A stretch of 64,000 nt of DNA, from positions 4,092,001 to 4,156,000 of the forward strand of contig NZ_CP134146.1 of assembly GCF_031583575.1 (NCBI RefSeq), given 5' to 3'. The stretch is from Thalassotalea nanhaiensis. GTDB taxonomy: Bacteria > Pseudomonadota > Gammaproteobacteria > Enterobacterales > Alteromonadaceae. The notes under the pieces were generated by a model. That model was given only the letters and a program-made list of their open reading frames with translations. It was not told where the DNA came from and did no database searches. Both the position numbers and the translations under genes were made by a program. How positions within the stretch are numbered: position 1 is the first letter of the stretch; each line of letters starts with the position of its first letter. This document shows, one piece after another, positions 8,756 through 16,806 of the stretch.

Positions 8756-8810
8756 ATGCCAATCAGACTAAACAATCAGACGTTCAATAATTATTTACTC
8801 TGATTGGCAT
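8756..8810. repeat. 12-bp perfect inverted repeat between nirS and the NirT-like gene
   Basis: ATGCCAATCAGA at 8756-8767 is the exact reverse complement of TCTGATTGGCAT at 8799-8810, with 31 bases between. It lies just before the NirT-like ATG (8736) on the transcribed side. It could fold in the leader RNA or bind a dimeric regulator. Confidence 0.6.
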
Positions 8811-8822
8811 AAAGCGAAAAAG

Positions 8823-8850
8823 TGTGAGCATAACTCTTGTTATGCTCACA
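8823..8850 (-). terminator. hairpin after nirS
   Basis: TGTGAGCATAAC (8823-8834) and GTTATGCTCACA (8839-8850) pair perfectly over 12 bases around a TCTT loop, 20 bases past the nirS stop. No long T run follows on the minus strand, so it may be a processing or stability hairpin rather than a full stop. Confidence 0.65.
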
Positions 8851-8869
8851 TTATCAGTAGAATTACTGA

Positions 8870-10498
8870 TTAGGTTTTGTGGTTCATACGGTTGTAAACG
8901 TTGAACTTACCTGTTGGTGTAGTTAAGCCTTTAATGCGGTGTAACTCTTTAAGAGTCTTGGCATCATAAACTACGATTTCACCAGTAGGGTTCTTGTTAT
9001 CTGTACGGTTCCACACAGATACCCAAACCTCAGAACCACCCTTGTTAAACTCAATATGAAGGGCAGCTTTACCTTCGTCTTCAGTTACACGGATTGTCTT
9101 AACAATTTCACGAGTTTTCTTATCAAAAACTTGCACTGATTGTTGTATTTCTGGCTCTGGGTGTTTCAGCTGATCAGCCCAAACAAAGTCTGAGTTTTCG
9201 TGAGTACGAATAAATGCGCCGGCACCATCAGTTTCCACTTCATAACAAAGTTCCCAAGCTTGATCAGGGTGTCCCATTGGGTCGTTACCCCAAACTGATA
9301 CAAGACCAGTACCTAAGTGAGTTGTACCTGATACAGGCCCACATTCTTCATCATTCCAGTTAGCACCTGGACCAGGATGTGGAAGCGTATCAACATCGAT
9401 CATTTTTTCTAAAGCTCTGTCTTTAGTATCAACAACTACCATTTTGTTAGATGCGTTAGCAGCAATTTGGAAGTAACGACCTGTTGGGTCGAAGAAGCCA
9501 TCATGTAAGAATTCAGCAGAGCTAACCATAGTCACAGTCAGGTTGTCTAAATCTTTGTAATCAACTTGCCACATTTGTCCGGTTTCTTTTACAGCAACCA
9601 TAAATGCAGATTCATTTGGAATAGTATAAATAGCCGCTACACGAGCTTCGTTTATAAACTCACCTTTAGTATTATATCCACGCGTTGAAACAACCTTCAC
9701 TGGGTTTAGGGTTTCAGCATCCATAATAACGAAATGCGCAGGCCAGTAACCACCAGCAATTACGTATTTACCGTCACCAGATACAGCGATATCACGTGCG
9801 TCATAAGCCATTTTAGTTTCAGCAACTAACATTTTGTCAGGCGTTTGCCATAAATCAATTTTGTTAACTTTACCGTCACGACCAATGGTGTACCAGAAAC
9901 GACCTACATCTTTGGCATGGTCTTTTTTGTGATGCTCTGTACCTTTGATTACGTGAACCGCATAACCAGTATCGATATGAGCAACAATTTCTTTAGTATC
10001 GCCATCAACGATTGCGGCTTTACCAGCATCACGTTCGATAACTACGAAGAAGTTTTCCCAGTTACGACCGTGCAATGGTTTTGCCGGGTAATCTTTAGGG
10101 GCTATATATTCCTTAGTGTGTGAACGCATTTGCTCTAAAGACATTTCCGGCGGTACCGGAGGGGTCATTTGGATGAATGTTGCAAGATTAGCTATTTCGT
10201 TTTCGGTGAACAAATCATCAAAGTTGTTCATCCCGCCTTCAGTACCTAAAGAAATAATTTTCTCTAAACGCTTTTGGCCTTTTTTAAGCATATTTTCAGG
10301 CTCTAGGTTTTTACCCGTTGCACCTTTACGTAAAACACCATGACAACCAGCACAACGCTGGAAATAATGTAATTGTGCTTTTTCAAAGTCTGCTTCTGAT
10401 AATGTTGGCTCTGCCGCAGAAACGGTAAAACTCATACCACTAACGGCAAGTCCGACAGCAACGCTGAGCACTGAAACTCCATATTTTATTGCTTTCAT
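8870..10498 (-). CDS. nirS: cytochrome cd1 nitrite reductase NirS
   Basis: A 542-residue periplasmic enzyme that reduces nitrite to nitric oxide. A signal peptide (about 1-29, VSAA) precedes the cytochrome c domain with CAGCH at 49-53, followed by the eight-bladed heme d1 propeller. Likely d1 ligand H182 (VHVIKG) and active-site histidines H374 (PHPGPGAN) and H394 (THLG) match the known NirS pattern. The start is supported by GGGAGAGA 6 bases before the ATG. It is the first nir gene of the minus-strand block; its 338-base upstream region holds an FNR/Dnr box shared with the divergent hemerythrin gene. Confidence 0.97.
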   Translation of the reverse strand: MKAIKYGVSVLSVAVGLAVSGMSFTVSAAEPTLSEADFEKAQLHYFQRCAGCHGVLRKGATGKNLEPENMLKKGQKRLEKIISLGTEGGMNNFDDLFTENEIANLATFIQMTPPVPPEMSLEQMRSHTKEYIAPKDYPAKPLHGRNWENFFVVIERDAGKAAIVDGDTKEIVAHIDTGYAVHVIKGTEHHKKDHAKDVGRFWYTIGRDGKVNKIDLWQTPDKMLVAETKMAYDARDIAVSGDGKYVIAGGYWPAHFVIMDAETLNPVKVVSTRGYNTKGEFINEARVAAIYTIPNESAFMVAVKETGQMWQVDYKDLDNLTVTMVSSAEFLHDGFFDPTGRYFQIAANASNKMVVVDTKDRALEKMIDVDTLPHPGPGANWNDEECGPVSGTTHLGTGLVSVWGNDPMGHPDQAWELCYEVETDGAGAFIRTHENSDFVWADQLKHPEPEIQQSVQVFDKKTREIVKTIRVTEDEGKAALHIEFNKGGSEVWVSVWNRTDNKNPTGEIVVYDAKTLKELHRIKGLTTPTGKFNVYNRMNHKT

Positions 10499-10836
10499 TA
10501 GTATCTCTCCCGAGGTTATTTAAAATTTTATTTAAGGCAGAGAGCAAATTTAATAAACTTTAAATTTACTTTTAAATAGTCGAGAATTACTTTTAAAAGA
10601 TTGCTTATAACCAACCAATTGGAACTAAAAAAACAATTTTATTTAGAAGCTAACTTAACTACTTGTTACGTTTCCACCTTCTGCGAATAACTATCCTCCA
10701 ATAGAGCAAGAGATTATTTAACCTAGATCAAACTTTGTTAATCTTTTGTAATTTTTACTACTATTTTGTTAATAAAACTGCGCTTTTTGCTTTAGTATGA
10801 GTGAAACTATAAACCTAACTTAACCTTATATTTTTT
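10499..10836. other. nirS / hemerythrin divergent intergenic region
   Basis: 338 AT-rich bases with no gene. The recognisable element is the FNR/Dnr-like box at 10718-10731. The part next to nirS shows no such box, so the nirS mRNA would have a leader of nearly 200 bases if that site drives it. Confidence 0.6.
10718..10731. promoter_or_regulatory. FNR/Dnr-type box between nirS and hemerythrin
   Basis: TTAACCTAGATCAA; on the other strand TTGATCTAGGTTAA, with one perfect half-site TTGAT and a degenerate partner. Near edges lie 220 bases from the nirS ATG and 106 bases from the hemerythrin ATG, so it could serve either gene. Confidence 0.6.
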
Positions 10837-11415
10837 ATGGGTATTATTATGACTAACCGTTACAAAGCACTTATCTACGCAGCATTAATAGGGCTGATTA
10901 CAGTGACTATTTTTCTAGGTTTTTTAATAGGCTTGGATAATAAATTATCATGGCTGTTAATTGGCGTTTTGCTTGTTATTCCTTGGATTTACAAGCAAAC
11001 AAAACAAAGCAAAATTATAAAATGGAAAGCTGAATATTCTGTTGGGGTTGAATCGTTAGATCTTGATCACCAAAAGCTGATCACGCTACTGAATCAATTT
11101 AATACCGCATACGATTACGATATGGGCGAAGCTTTTGAACACGAAAGTTTAAGAGATTTAATCGCCTACACTGAGTATCACTTTTCTCGTGAAGAAAAAA
11201 TGATGGCCGATAGTAGCTATCCTGATTTAGACGAGCACAAAAAACAGCATCAACTCATGATAGACAAAATTAGACAGATAGAGACAAAGTATCAACAAGT
11301 AGGTCATGACGCATTTCAGGAAGTGAGCGAGTTTTTAAGTGGCTGGTTAATTAACCATATCAACGGCACCGACAAACAGTACACTCAACATTTAAATAAA
11401 AACGGCATTAGTTAA
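10837..11415 (+). CDS. membrane-anchored bacteriohemerythrin
   Basis: A 192-residue protein with two N-terminal membrane helices (about 10-32 and 36-53) and a cytoplasmic hemerythrin domain. All seven di-iron ligands are visible: H78 (LDLDHQKL), H115 and E119 (HFSREEKM), H134 and H138 (DEHKKQH), and H174 and D179 (HINGTD). Such domains bind O2 or NO reversibly. Its divergence from nirS and the nearby FNR/Dnr-type box suggest a role in binding or sensing NO made by NirS; that role is inference. An alternative ATG lies 4 codons downstream at 10849; neither has a strong SD. Confidence 0.88.
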   Translation: MGIIMTNRYKALIYAALIGLITVTIFLGFLIGLDNKLSWLLIGVLLVIPWIYKQTKQSKIIKWKAEYSVGVESLDLDHQKLITLLNQFNTAYDYDMGEAFEHESLRDLIAYTEYHFSREEKMMADSSYPDLDEHKKQHQLMIDKIRQIETKYQQVGHDAFQEVSEFLSGWLINHINGTDKQYTQHLNKNGIS

Positions 11416-11425
11416 TTTTATACAA

Positions 11426-11462
11426 AAAAGCCCGGAACAAATACTATTTGTTCCGGGCTTTT
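11426..11462. terminator. bidirectional terminator between hemerythrin and the DnrP-like gene
   Basis: An 18-base perfect inverted repeat (arms AAAAGCCCGGAACAAATA and its complement, 11426-11443 and 11445-11462) with A and T runs on each side. It can end transcripts from both convergent genes. Confidence 0.92.
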
Positions 11463-11478
11463 GTTTAGTTGAGTAAAA

Positions 11479-11673
11479 TTATCTAGGCAAGTAAAAAACC
11501 ATAATTACACAGAAAATGGCTATCAGCCAAAATGCTTTACCAAAAAATTTTACTCCGCGTTTTCTATCTTCTGGGTGAAATTCGGCGATTGGCATGCCAC
11601 AGTTACTGCAACTTTCACTACCATCTTGATTCATTGTTTGGCAATACAAACAGGGAATTTCATTATCAAGCAT
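11479..11673 (-). CDS. DnrP-like zinc-ribbon membrane peptide
   Basis: A 64-residue protein. The ATG at 11673 is chosen because AGGAG lies 6 bases upstream; that SD overlaps the norD stop codon. Two CXXC pairs (CLYC and CSNCG) form a short zinc ribbon, followed by a single C-terminal membrane helix (FWLIAIFCVIMVFYL). Its layout resembles the small DnrP proteins found next to nor genes in pseudomonads, whose function is not clear to me. It sits directly after norD and is probably translated from the same message. Confidence 0.65.
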   Translation of the reverse strand: MLDNEIPCLYCQTMNQDGSESCSNCGMPIAEFHPEDRKRGVKFFGKAFWLIAIFCVIMVFYLPR

Positions 11674-11682
11674 AAGCAACTC

Positions 11683-13515
11683 CTATTGTGAGGTTAACCG
11701 ATGATAAATTTGTGGTAAACAAACAGGCAACTGCGATGGACTAAGCATGACAGAATAGCTATAACGACCAAAAATATAAGGCAAATATTCTTCAGCTTCT
11801 TGATCGATAGTGATACAAAAAGGTTTTAATCCAGCTTGTTTTGCTTCAATTATTGCCTGCTTGGTATCCTCTATACCAAACCTACCTTCATAATGGTCGA
11901 TATCGTTTGGCTTGCCATCCGTTAAAATCAACAATAATTTTTGTGACGACTTTTGCTCAATCAATATTTTAGTCGCTTGCCTAATAGCAGCACCTATTCT
12001 GGTATAAAAGCCAGGGCGGATCGCTTGAATTCTTCCTCGCACATTGTCGTTATACGGCTCTTTGAAGTTCTTCAATAAACTAAAGCGAACGTGAGAACGC
12101 TTTACCGATGAAAAACCGTACATGGCAAAGTTATCTCCCACCACATTCAGCGCTTCACCAAACAGCAACATACTGTCACGAACAACATCAATGACTCGCA
12201 TTTCATTATTTATATGTGAATCAGTAGACATAGATAAATCGGCAAGTAATAAACATGACAAATCTCGGTTATTACCTCTAAAGCTTTGGTAAAGACCTCT
12301 TTCCGCAGTTGGTGAAACCTGACGTTCAACATGAAAATCAAGCCAAGCGTTCAAATCTAACTCTTCACCCTGGGGTTGGCTTTTTAACCAATAACGCATA
12401 GTTTGCAACTGCTCAAATTGGGCTTGAATATTTTTAGCTGTTTTCTGTAAATGAACCGGCAATCCTTTAGCGACAGAGTCTTTAGGCAGCATAGGTTGTA
12501 ATAAACAACGTTCACTAACTAATTGCTGCTTACGATAGTCCCATTCTGGTAATGTAATTCCTTCACCTAAAGGTAAATCATCTTCAGAGCTTGACGGTAA
12601 ATCAAGATCCAGCTTGATACGGGCACTCTTTTGATCTTGTTGTTGGGATAAAGTAATTTTATCTAGATCTTCAGCAACGTTTTCACCATCATCGTCATCA
12701 CTGTCGTCTGTACCACGATCAAGTTTGGCGAATTCACTCCAAGAAAATAAGCTTTCCAAGCGAAATATCATCATGCCGTCTCTACTATTAGAAGAATCGA
12801 CTCGCTCGGTTTTTTTACGTGCAGTTTTATTGTGCTTTTTACTGTTTATATTCGTTGGCTCTTCAATGTCTTCATCAGCATATTCGGCTTGAATTTGCCC
12901 TTCAGTTTGTGTGGCAGGATAAAGCCATAAGAATACCGCTTGCGGTGCATAATTAACTCTAGGAAATGCTGAAACTGAGCCTGGATTGATTACTGCCTTA
13001 ACAATCGCCTGCTCCATTTCTTGCTCGGCAATTGGCATTTTATCAACACAAGGACGTAGCTTAACAAACGCCGATGCTAAGCGTTGATACCTAGATTTTA
13101 ATGAAGGGAATTTATCGAGTACATCAACCACTAATTGTTGATTATCTATGGCCCAGTGCTTAAAACGGCCATTGTGATTGGCAGCAAGCACGGCTAACCA
13201 AATATAAAGATCTTTATTAAGTTCAACTTCAGGAAAAACGGCAATAGACTCTGGTAATCTCAGACTGTCAGCATCTTGCCACGCGAGACTAATTTGTTGA
13301 TTATCACCAGATATTTTTTGTAAAAAGCTACGTCTCGATAAATAATCACGATTACTTGCAGCTTCCACTCTTTTAACTGAATCTCCACCTAAGGCTCTAA
13401 AAACAACACCTACAGACTTACTCACTTGAGTAAACTCTACCCGTGCCAGGTCAAATTCAGTGCTGGCTTTACGGGTGATAAATTGATGCCAAACACTACC
13501 AATCCACTCTTCCAT
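11683..13515 (-). CDS. norD: nitric oxide reductase activation protein NorD
   Basis: A 610-residue cytoplasmic protein with a C-terminal von Willebrand A domain. The metal-binding MIDAS motif DLSMS is at D426-S428-S430, and LTDGKPND lies further on. NorD works with the AAA+ ATPase NorQ to insert the non-heme iron in NorB. A very acidic, low-complexity stretch (about 265-285) separates the helical N-terminal part from the VWA domain. Unlike in pseudomonads, it is not next to norB: a 3.1-kb accessory island lies between. A near-perfect FNR/Dnr box lies 62 bases upstream. Confidence 0.93.
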   Translation of the reverse strand: MEEWIGSVWHQFITRKASTEFDLARVEFTQVSKSVGVVFRALGGDSVKRVEAASNRDYLSRRSFLQKISGDNQQISLAWQDADSLRLPESIAVFPEVELNKDLYIWLAVLAANHNGRFKHWAIDNQQLVVDVLDKFPSLKSRYQRLASAFVKLRPCVDKMPIAEQEMEQAIVKAVINPGSVSAFPRVNYAPQAVFLWLYPATQTEGQIQAEYADEDIEEPTNINSKKHNKTARKKTERVDSSNSRDGMMIFRLESLFSWSEFAKLDRGTDDSDDDDGENVAEDLDKITLSQQQDQKSARIKLDLDLPSSSEDDLPLGEGITLPEWDYRKQQLVSERCLLQPMLPKDSVAKGLPVHLQKTAKNIQAQFEQLQTMRYWLKSQPQGEELDLNAWLDFHVERQVSPTAERGLYQSFRGNNRDLSCLLLADLSMSTDSHINNEMRVIDVVRDSMLLFGEALNVVGDNFAMYGFSSVKRSHVRFSLLKNFKEPYNDNVRGRIQAIRPGFYTRIGAAIRQATKILIEQKSSQKLLLILTDGKPNDIDHYEGRFGIEDTKQAIIEAKQAGLKPFCITIDQEAEEYLPYIFGRYSYSVMLSPSQLPVCLPQIYHRLTSQ

Positions 13516-13576
13516 TACAACCCAATTACTTTAACGTTAATAATTAAACAGAATAACAAATTTGCAACATTAAACT

Positions 13577-13590
13577 CTGATGTGTATCAA
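13577..13590. promoter_or_regulatory. FNR/Dnr box upstream of norD
   Basis: CTGATGTGTATCAA matches TTGAT-N4-ATCAA at 9 of 10 defined positions, 62 bases before the norD ATG. Confidence 0.75.
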
Positions 13591-13631
13591 TAAAAGTAAG
13601 CTGAAAACCAAGTTCTTAAATTCGTAGGTAT

Positions 13632-13649
13632 AGTGCCATTTGCCGTCAG
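13632..13649. repeat. interspersed repeat fragment upstream of TA module 1
   Basis: The AGTGCCATTTGCCGTCA stretch matches AGTGCCAATTGCCGTCA at 42959-42975, which lies in the same position upstream of TA module 2. Confidence 0.6.
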
Positions 13650-13669
13650 TCATACTCCAACCCAATCAC

Positions 13670-13703
13670 TGTGGCAATTTGCCACAATAATAGCAATTAG
13701 CTA
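13670..13703. promoter_or_regulatory. candidate operator of TA module 1
   Basis: TGTGGCAA-T-TTGCCACA (13670-13686) is a perfect 8-base inverted repeat, followed by a weaker palindrome TAGC-AATTA-GCTA (13691-13703). They lie 51 and 34 bases before the antitoxin ATG, where autorepression sites of type II TA modules usually sit. Confidence 0.6.
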
Positions 13704-13736
13704 CAATTGATAAATGTATTCATATAAGAGGTTCTT

Positions 13737-13958
13737 ATGGCAACAGCAAGTATTAGATTAGATGAAGAGTTAGTGCATAAAGCAACCATAATGGGTAAAG
13801 CTTTCAGTAGAACTACTCCTAAGCAAATTGAACATTGGGCTAAAATTGGTGAAATTATGGAAGATAATCCTGAATTATCTTATGAATTCGTAAAACAGGC
13901 CATTATTGCAAAAGCAGAAAAAGAAGCAGGTAAGCTAGAGAGCTATCAGTTTGACTAA
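13737..13958 (+). CDS. ParD-like antitoxin
   Basis: A 73-residue protein with an N-terminal ribbon-helix-helix-like start (ATASIRLDEELVHKATIMGKAF) and a PKQIEHWAKIG segment typical of the ParD_like antitoxin family. AGAGG precedes the ATG by 6 bases. It overlaps the toxin frame by 8 bases (13951-13958), as usual in type II modules. Because the toxin is interrupted, this antitoxin may now be an orphan that could still neutralise related toxins; that is inference. Confidence 0.75.
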   Translation: MATASIRLDEELVHKATIMGKAFSRTTPKQIEHWAKIGEIMEDNPELSYEFVKQAIIAKAEKEAGKLESYQFD

Positions 13959-14241
13959 AATAACTAACGTTCTTCAAACTCCAACGTTTAAAAGAACTGT
14001 TAAGAAATTGCATAAAAATCAGAAAGTAGATCTAGATAATGCAATTAGAGAGTTAATTAATGATCCATTTCTAGGTGAACAAAAGAAAGGTGACTTGTCT
14101 TTCTTGCGGGTTTATAAATTCAAAATGACAAAGCAATTAACATTACTTTGATACAGTTATGAAGATGGCAATGTCATATTAGAATTAATAAATTTAGGGT
14201 CGCATGAAAATTTCTATCGCGATATTAAAAAGTTAGTTTGA
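13951..14241 (+). pseudogene. RelE/ParE-type toxin interrupted by an in-frame stop
   Basis: The frame encodes a 96-residue RelE-like toxin except for a TGA at codon 67 (14149-14151). After it the same frame continues with YSYEDGNVILELIN and GSHENFYRDIKK, the expected C-terminal strands of the family, to a stop at 14239-14241. One substitution therefore splits the gene. The truncated 66-residue product lacks the C-terminal active-site strands. A sequencing error is the main alternative. Confidence 0.8.
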
Positions 14242-14264
14242 ATGGTCGGCTAGGTGCCATTAAC

Positions 14265-14398
14265 GTAGGTAGAGAAAATACGCCGTCATCCTCGAGGAGC
14301 CAAAGCGACATCGGGGACCTCATTAAGCGTATTGTGGATATAAAAAATTCAACCTCCTTAACTTGTTTCAGGATCTATTGAACGTCTCAAAAGTGCCA
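14265..14398. repeat. interspersed repeat downstream of TA module 1
   Basis: A GTAGAGAAA segment followed by CCGTCATCC, a GGGACCTC box, and then TTGTTTCAGGATCTA with CTCAAAAGTGCCA. The first half matches 43581-43634 (downstream of TA module 2) and the second half matches 42932-42976 (upstream of TA module 2) and in part 24603-24624. The copies are imperfect. Confidence 0.65.
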
Positions 14399-14451
14399 GT
14401 AGCTGCCACTCACTTATTTATGTCCCCCTATTATGGGTAATAACTTTTATT

Positions 14452-15093
14452 TTATAAAATCAGAATAAAGATTAATGGCCAGGACATAAGAAGACCTAAG
14501 AAAAACGTCCATCTAGATTGTAAGTTATTTACTCCAGAAAAGTCATGACTTTGGATTGAGCCATCTTTTAGACTGCTTAGTAATGAGCTTTCAGATATTG
14601 TGTATTCAACACCATTGCTATCAACAAAAACAGGCCATAATGAAACTCCCATGCTAGGGTGGGATGCACTTACTTTAGTCATACGCAAAGTTAATGGTGC
14701 TGTAAATCTACCTTTAATATCAGCGCGTGAATCACTCTCAATAAACTCTCTTTTCCATAGTGATAAATATTCAGAATCAGGATATTTAGCGTACCCCCAG
14801 GCGGCATCTATTTGGATTTCTGCTCCTATATTCGGGTAATACAAGGTGTTCATTTCTTTAGGGAGTAGAGGGATGCAGACTAGCGCGGTAACAATCAAAA
14901 TCGCATTCCTAGTTTCTTTTTTATAACTAAGCAAACGAATACAAAATAAAACAACAAAAGGCAATGCGAAAAAGAAACTAGTGAAGCCATTATTTGCAGC
15001 ACCACTTAATATAAAAATGAAGCAAATTGGCAATAGGAACCTATCTATAAATTTAAGTTCCAAGTACAAATTTTTCCACTTTAATGAATTCAT
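14452..15093 (-). CDS. membrane protein of unknown function
   Basis: 213 residues, not recognised. Hydrophobic segments near residues 17-33, 38-55, 64-78 and 195-213 flank a polar domain (about 80-190) that contains an SQSRW-like and a WPVFVDSNGVEY segment and probably faces the periplasm. The gene is AT-rich and belongs to a run of four minus-strand orphan genes inside the split nor cluster. A hairpin with GAGCGA in its loop lies about 70 bases upstream. Confidence 0.55.
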   Translation of the reverse strand: MNSLKWKNLYLELKFIDRFLLPICFIFILSGAANNGFTSFFFALPFVVLFCIRLLSYKKETRNAILIVTALVCIPLLPKEMNTLYYPNIGAEIQIDAAWGYAKYPDSEYLSLWKREFIESDSRADIKGRFTAPLTLRMTKVSASHPSMGVSLWPVFVDSNGVEYTISESSLLSSLKDGSIQSHDFSGVNNLQSRWTFFLGLLMSWPLIFILIL

Positions 15094-15150
15094 GTCTGCT
15101 TAAGAAGCCCTTTTGTGAAGTTCAATAAATGCAATTGTTGCGTTTTTTTC

Positions 15151-15180
15151 AACGGCTGCTGCTCGCTCATTGTAGCCGTT
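15151..15180 (-). repeat. GAGCGA hairpin, site 1
   Basis: AACGGCT (15151-15157) pairs with AGCCGTT (15174-15180). The 16-base loop holds TCGCTC (15163-15168), which is GAGCGA on the strand of the genes. An alternative stem TGCTCG/CGAGCA is also possible. Confidence 0.55.
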
Positions 15181-15200
15181 CCACGAGCACTGAATATTCA

Positions 15201-15446
15201 TTAATTATTTAATCTGCCTTCGTCTGAATTATAAAATAAAATAAAAAATATTAGCGCTAAACAAGTGATTATCATAAAGCTAAACATTCCCCAATATAAA
15301 AGTGGTGATTCAAATCTACTAACGTTTATAGCTCTAATGTATATTTCATCTTTAACTAACGATTCATAGAGATAATTCGGAATAATCAGGGCTACTACAA
15401 AGAATAATAGATCAATACGAGAATACTTTTTTTTCAACTTAAGCAT
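15201..15446 (-). CDS. small two-TM protein of unknown function
   Basis: 81 residues with two hydrophobic segments (about 12-28 and 49-70) separated by a short polar loop. No family recognised. It lies between the MreB-like gene and the 213-residue membrane protein, all on the minus strand, each separated by about 100-150 bases. AAAGGATA precedes the ATG by about 8 bases. Confidence 0.5.
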   Translation of the reverse strand: MLKLKKKYSRIDLLFFVVALIIPNYLYESLVKDEIYIRAINVSRFESPLLYWGMFSFMIITCLALIFFILFYNSDEGRLNN

Positions 15447-15595
15447 TTAAATTATATCCTTTCAATCTCGAATGTGCGTCCATACCTCAGTGTTCCTGTG
15501 CTATTTTATAATTCTTTATCGGTCAGCTTCTCGCTCTTAGTAGACATTAACCTTTTCAATCAGTTAACGTCAAATTTGTGCCTAGAAACATTATC

Positions 15596-16111
15596 TCATT
15601 GAACGCTTGCAACGCTGACAATATCGTCTAGATTCTTCAAACTTTCCAAATTAATACTTTTAGTACACAGTGGGCTACCAGTGTATATAATTACTTCGTA
15701 TGCACCAGCCCCTACCGCTAACTCTCTAAACGCTCGATCTTCAATTTGACTTAATCCACCTTCTAGCTTTTCCATCGGGTGAATTACTACTGTCGGGGCT
15801 GGTCTTAAGGCAAACTTCCCAATTAATGTATAGATGGCATGCTGTAGAATTTTCTCCGCCACATAAAAATTGTTAAGTAAAAAACGAGGATGAGAGAATG
15901 GGTTAATAGATTCTTCTTTAGAGGATGTTACATATTCGGCGTCATTACCAATTGCTGCAATAACCTTAACCCCTTTATTGTTTTCCTTTATCAAAACAAA
16001 AGGTTTTTCATCGAATTCCTTTCCTGATTTCGTATCTACAACCCTAATGCGGTTTTCCCATATTTGGACGTAAATTACAGAACTAAACTTGTTTAAAATT
16101 TTTCTAAGCAT
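15596..16111 (-). CDS. truncated MreB-like (actin-fold) protein
   Basis: 171 residues that resemble the N-terminal half of MreB: a short basic start, a SINPF...AEKILQHAI segment like the MreB MKDGVIADF...EKMLQHF region, PAPTVVIHP like PRVLVCVP, and AFRELAVGAGAYEVIIY like AIRESALGAGAREVFLI. The phosphate-1 loop (DLGTANT in MreB) is replaced by VQIWENR, and subdomains IIA and IIB are missing, so ATP binding and filament formation as in MreB are unlikely. It is a complete frame, not an obvious fragment. Function unknown. Confidence 0.6.
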   Translation of the reverse strand: MLRKILNKFSSVIYVQIWENRIRVVDTKSGKEFDEKPFVLIKENNKGVKVIAAIGNDAEYVTSSKEESINPFSHPRFLLNNFYVAEKILQHAIYTLIGKFALRPAPTVVIHPMEKLEGGLSQIEDRAFRELAVGAGAYEVIIYTGSPLCTKSINLESLKNLDDIVSVASVQ

Positions 16112-16148
16112 TTATAACTTCATCCTTGATTATACAGTTTTTGCATGT

Positions 16149-16170
16149 GCTTCAAATCGCTCATTTGAGC
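16149..16170 (-). repeat. GAGCGA hairpin, site 3
   Basis: GCTTCAAAT (16149-16157) pairs with ATTTGAGC (16163-16170), with one bulged T. The 5-base loop is CGCTC, GAGCG on the gene strand. A near-perfect palindrome centred on GCTAATTAGC (16188-16208) lies close by. Confidence 0.6.
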
Positions 16171-16220
16171 TGTTCAATTTCAATAAGTTACGCTAATTAG
16201 CATAACTACGCAAACCACTA

Positions 16221-16550
16221 TTAAACAAGTTGTAGTGGACCTTCATAAATGAAAATTAAGCCAACGGTAATGCCAAAAAACATTCCCCATTGGTAAGCAA
16301 AAGCTTTTTTATATTTAGACCACCAAGGTATAAATCCACCCGCATATAAAAGAAACCACATAACAATAGGAACTATTTGTAAGTTATAAAAAGCAACAGT
16401 CACGGGAGCTGCAATAGCAAGCCCTACAAAAAAGCATTTCCATGTTTCTTTTTTGGGTGGTGGTGATTCGCCTTTCTTCAATGTTGAAAAGAAAAACGTG
16501 GCTACAACTAACGCAATAACCAATAAGATAGCTATTTGAAAAACGCTCAT
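16221..16550 (-). CDS. three-TM protein of unknown function
   Basis: 109 residues with hydrophobic segments near 3-21, 38-58 or 55-75, and 85-105, and a proline/lysine-rich loop (ESPPPKKE). No family recognised. It is the first gene of the orphan run inside the nor cluster. The GAGCGA hairpin lies 29-51 bases before its ATG. Confidence 0.5.
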   Translation of the reverse strand: MSVFQIAILLVIALVVATFFFSTLKKGESPPPKKETWKCFFVGLAIAAPVTVAFYNLQIVPIVMWFLLYAGGFIPWWSKYKKAFAYQWGMFFGITVGLIFIYEGPLQLV

Positions 16551-16578
16551 ATTATTATTCTTTTAGGATTTGGCTTAC

Positions 16579-16601
16579 GGCAGTTTATCGCTCTTTCTGC
16601 C
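16579..16601 (-). repeat. GAGCGA hairpin, site 4
   Basis: GGCAG (16579-16583) pairs with CTGCC (16597-16601). The 13-base loop holds TCGCTC (16588-16593). Confidence 0.5.
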
Positions 16602-16780
16602 CATAGGCTTTAGAATAATTTACGGTATAAACCTGAACGGTGCAAATGTTGTCATCTTCGATTTTTTGTAAACATACTACAATTGTTGAAGTGATAAGAC
16701 AGGGTCACACACTTACGAGTTAGCTGAAACCTTTAATCCTTTACACTGCTTTTTTGCATTTAGTACTTCCAAATACAAAA

Positions 16781-16806
16781 AAGCCAGTTGCTTGCGCAAC
16801 TGGCTT
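16781..16806 (-). terminator. terminator after norB
   Basis: AAGCCAGTTGC (16781-16791) and GCAACTGGCTT (16796-16806) form an 11-base stem around TTGC, with a run of T on the minus strand immediately after. Confidence 0.92.

Noticed and set aside
8870-10498. Calling this gene nirN and the gene at 1-664 nirS
   Set aside because: The operon order, the HPGPGAN and THLG active-site segments here, and the position next to nirE of the other gene all favour nirS here.
12700-12740. Acidic low-complexity stretch in norD as a frameshift
   Set aside because: The frame is open on both sides and an acidic linker before the VWA domain is a known NorD trait.
14149-14151. TGA in the toxin gene as a selenocysteine codon
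   Set aside because: RelE toxins do not use selenocysteine and no SECIS-like hairpin is evident right after it; a nonsense mutation is simpler.
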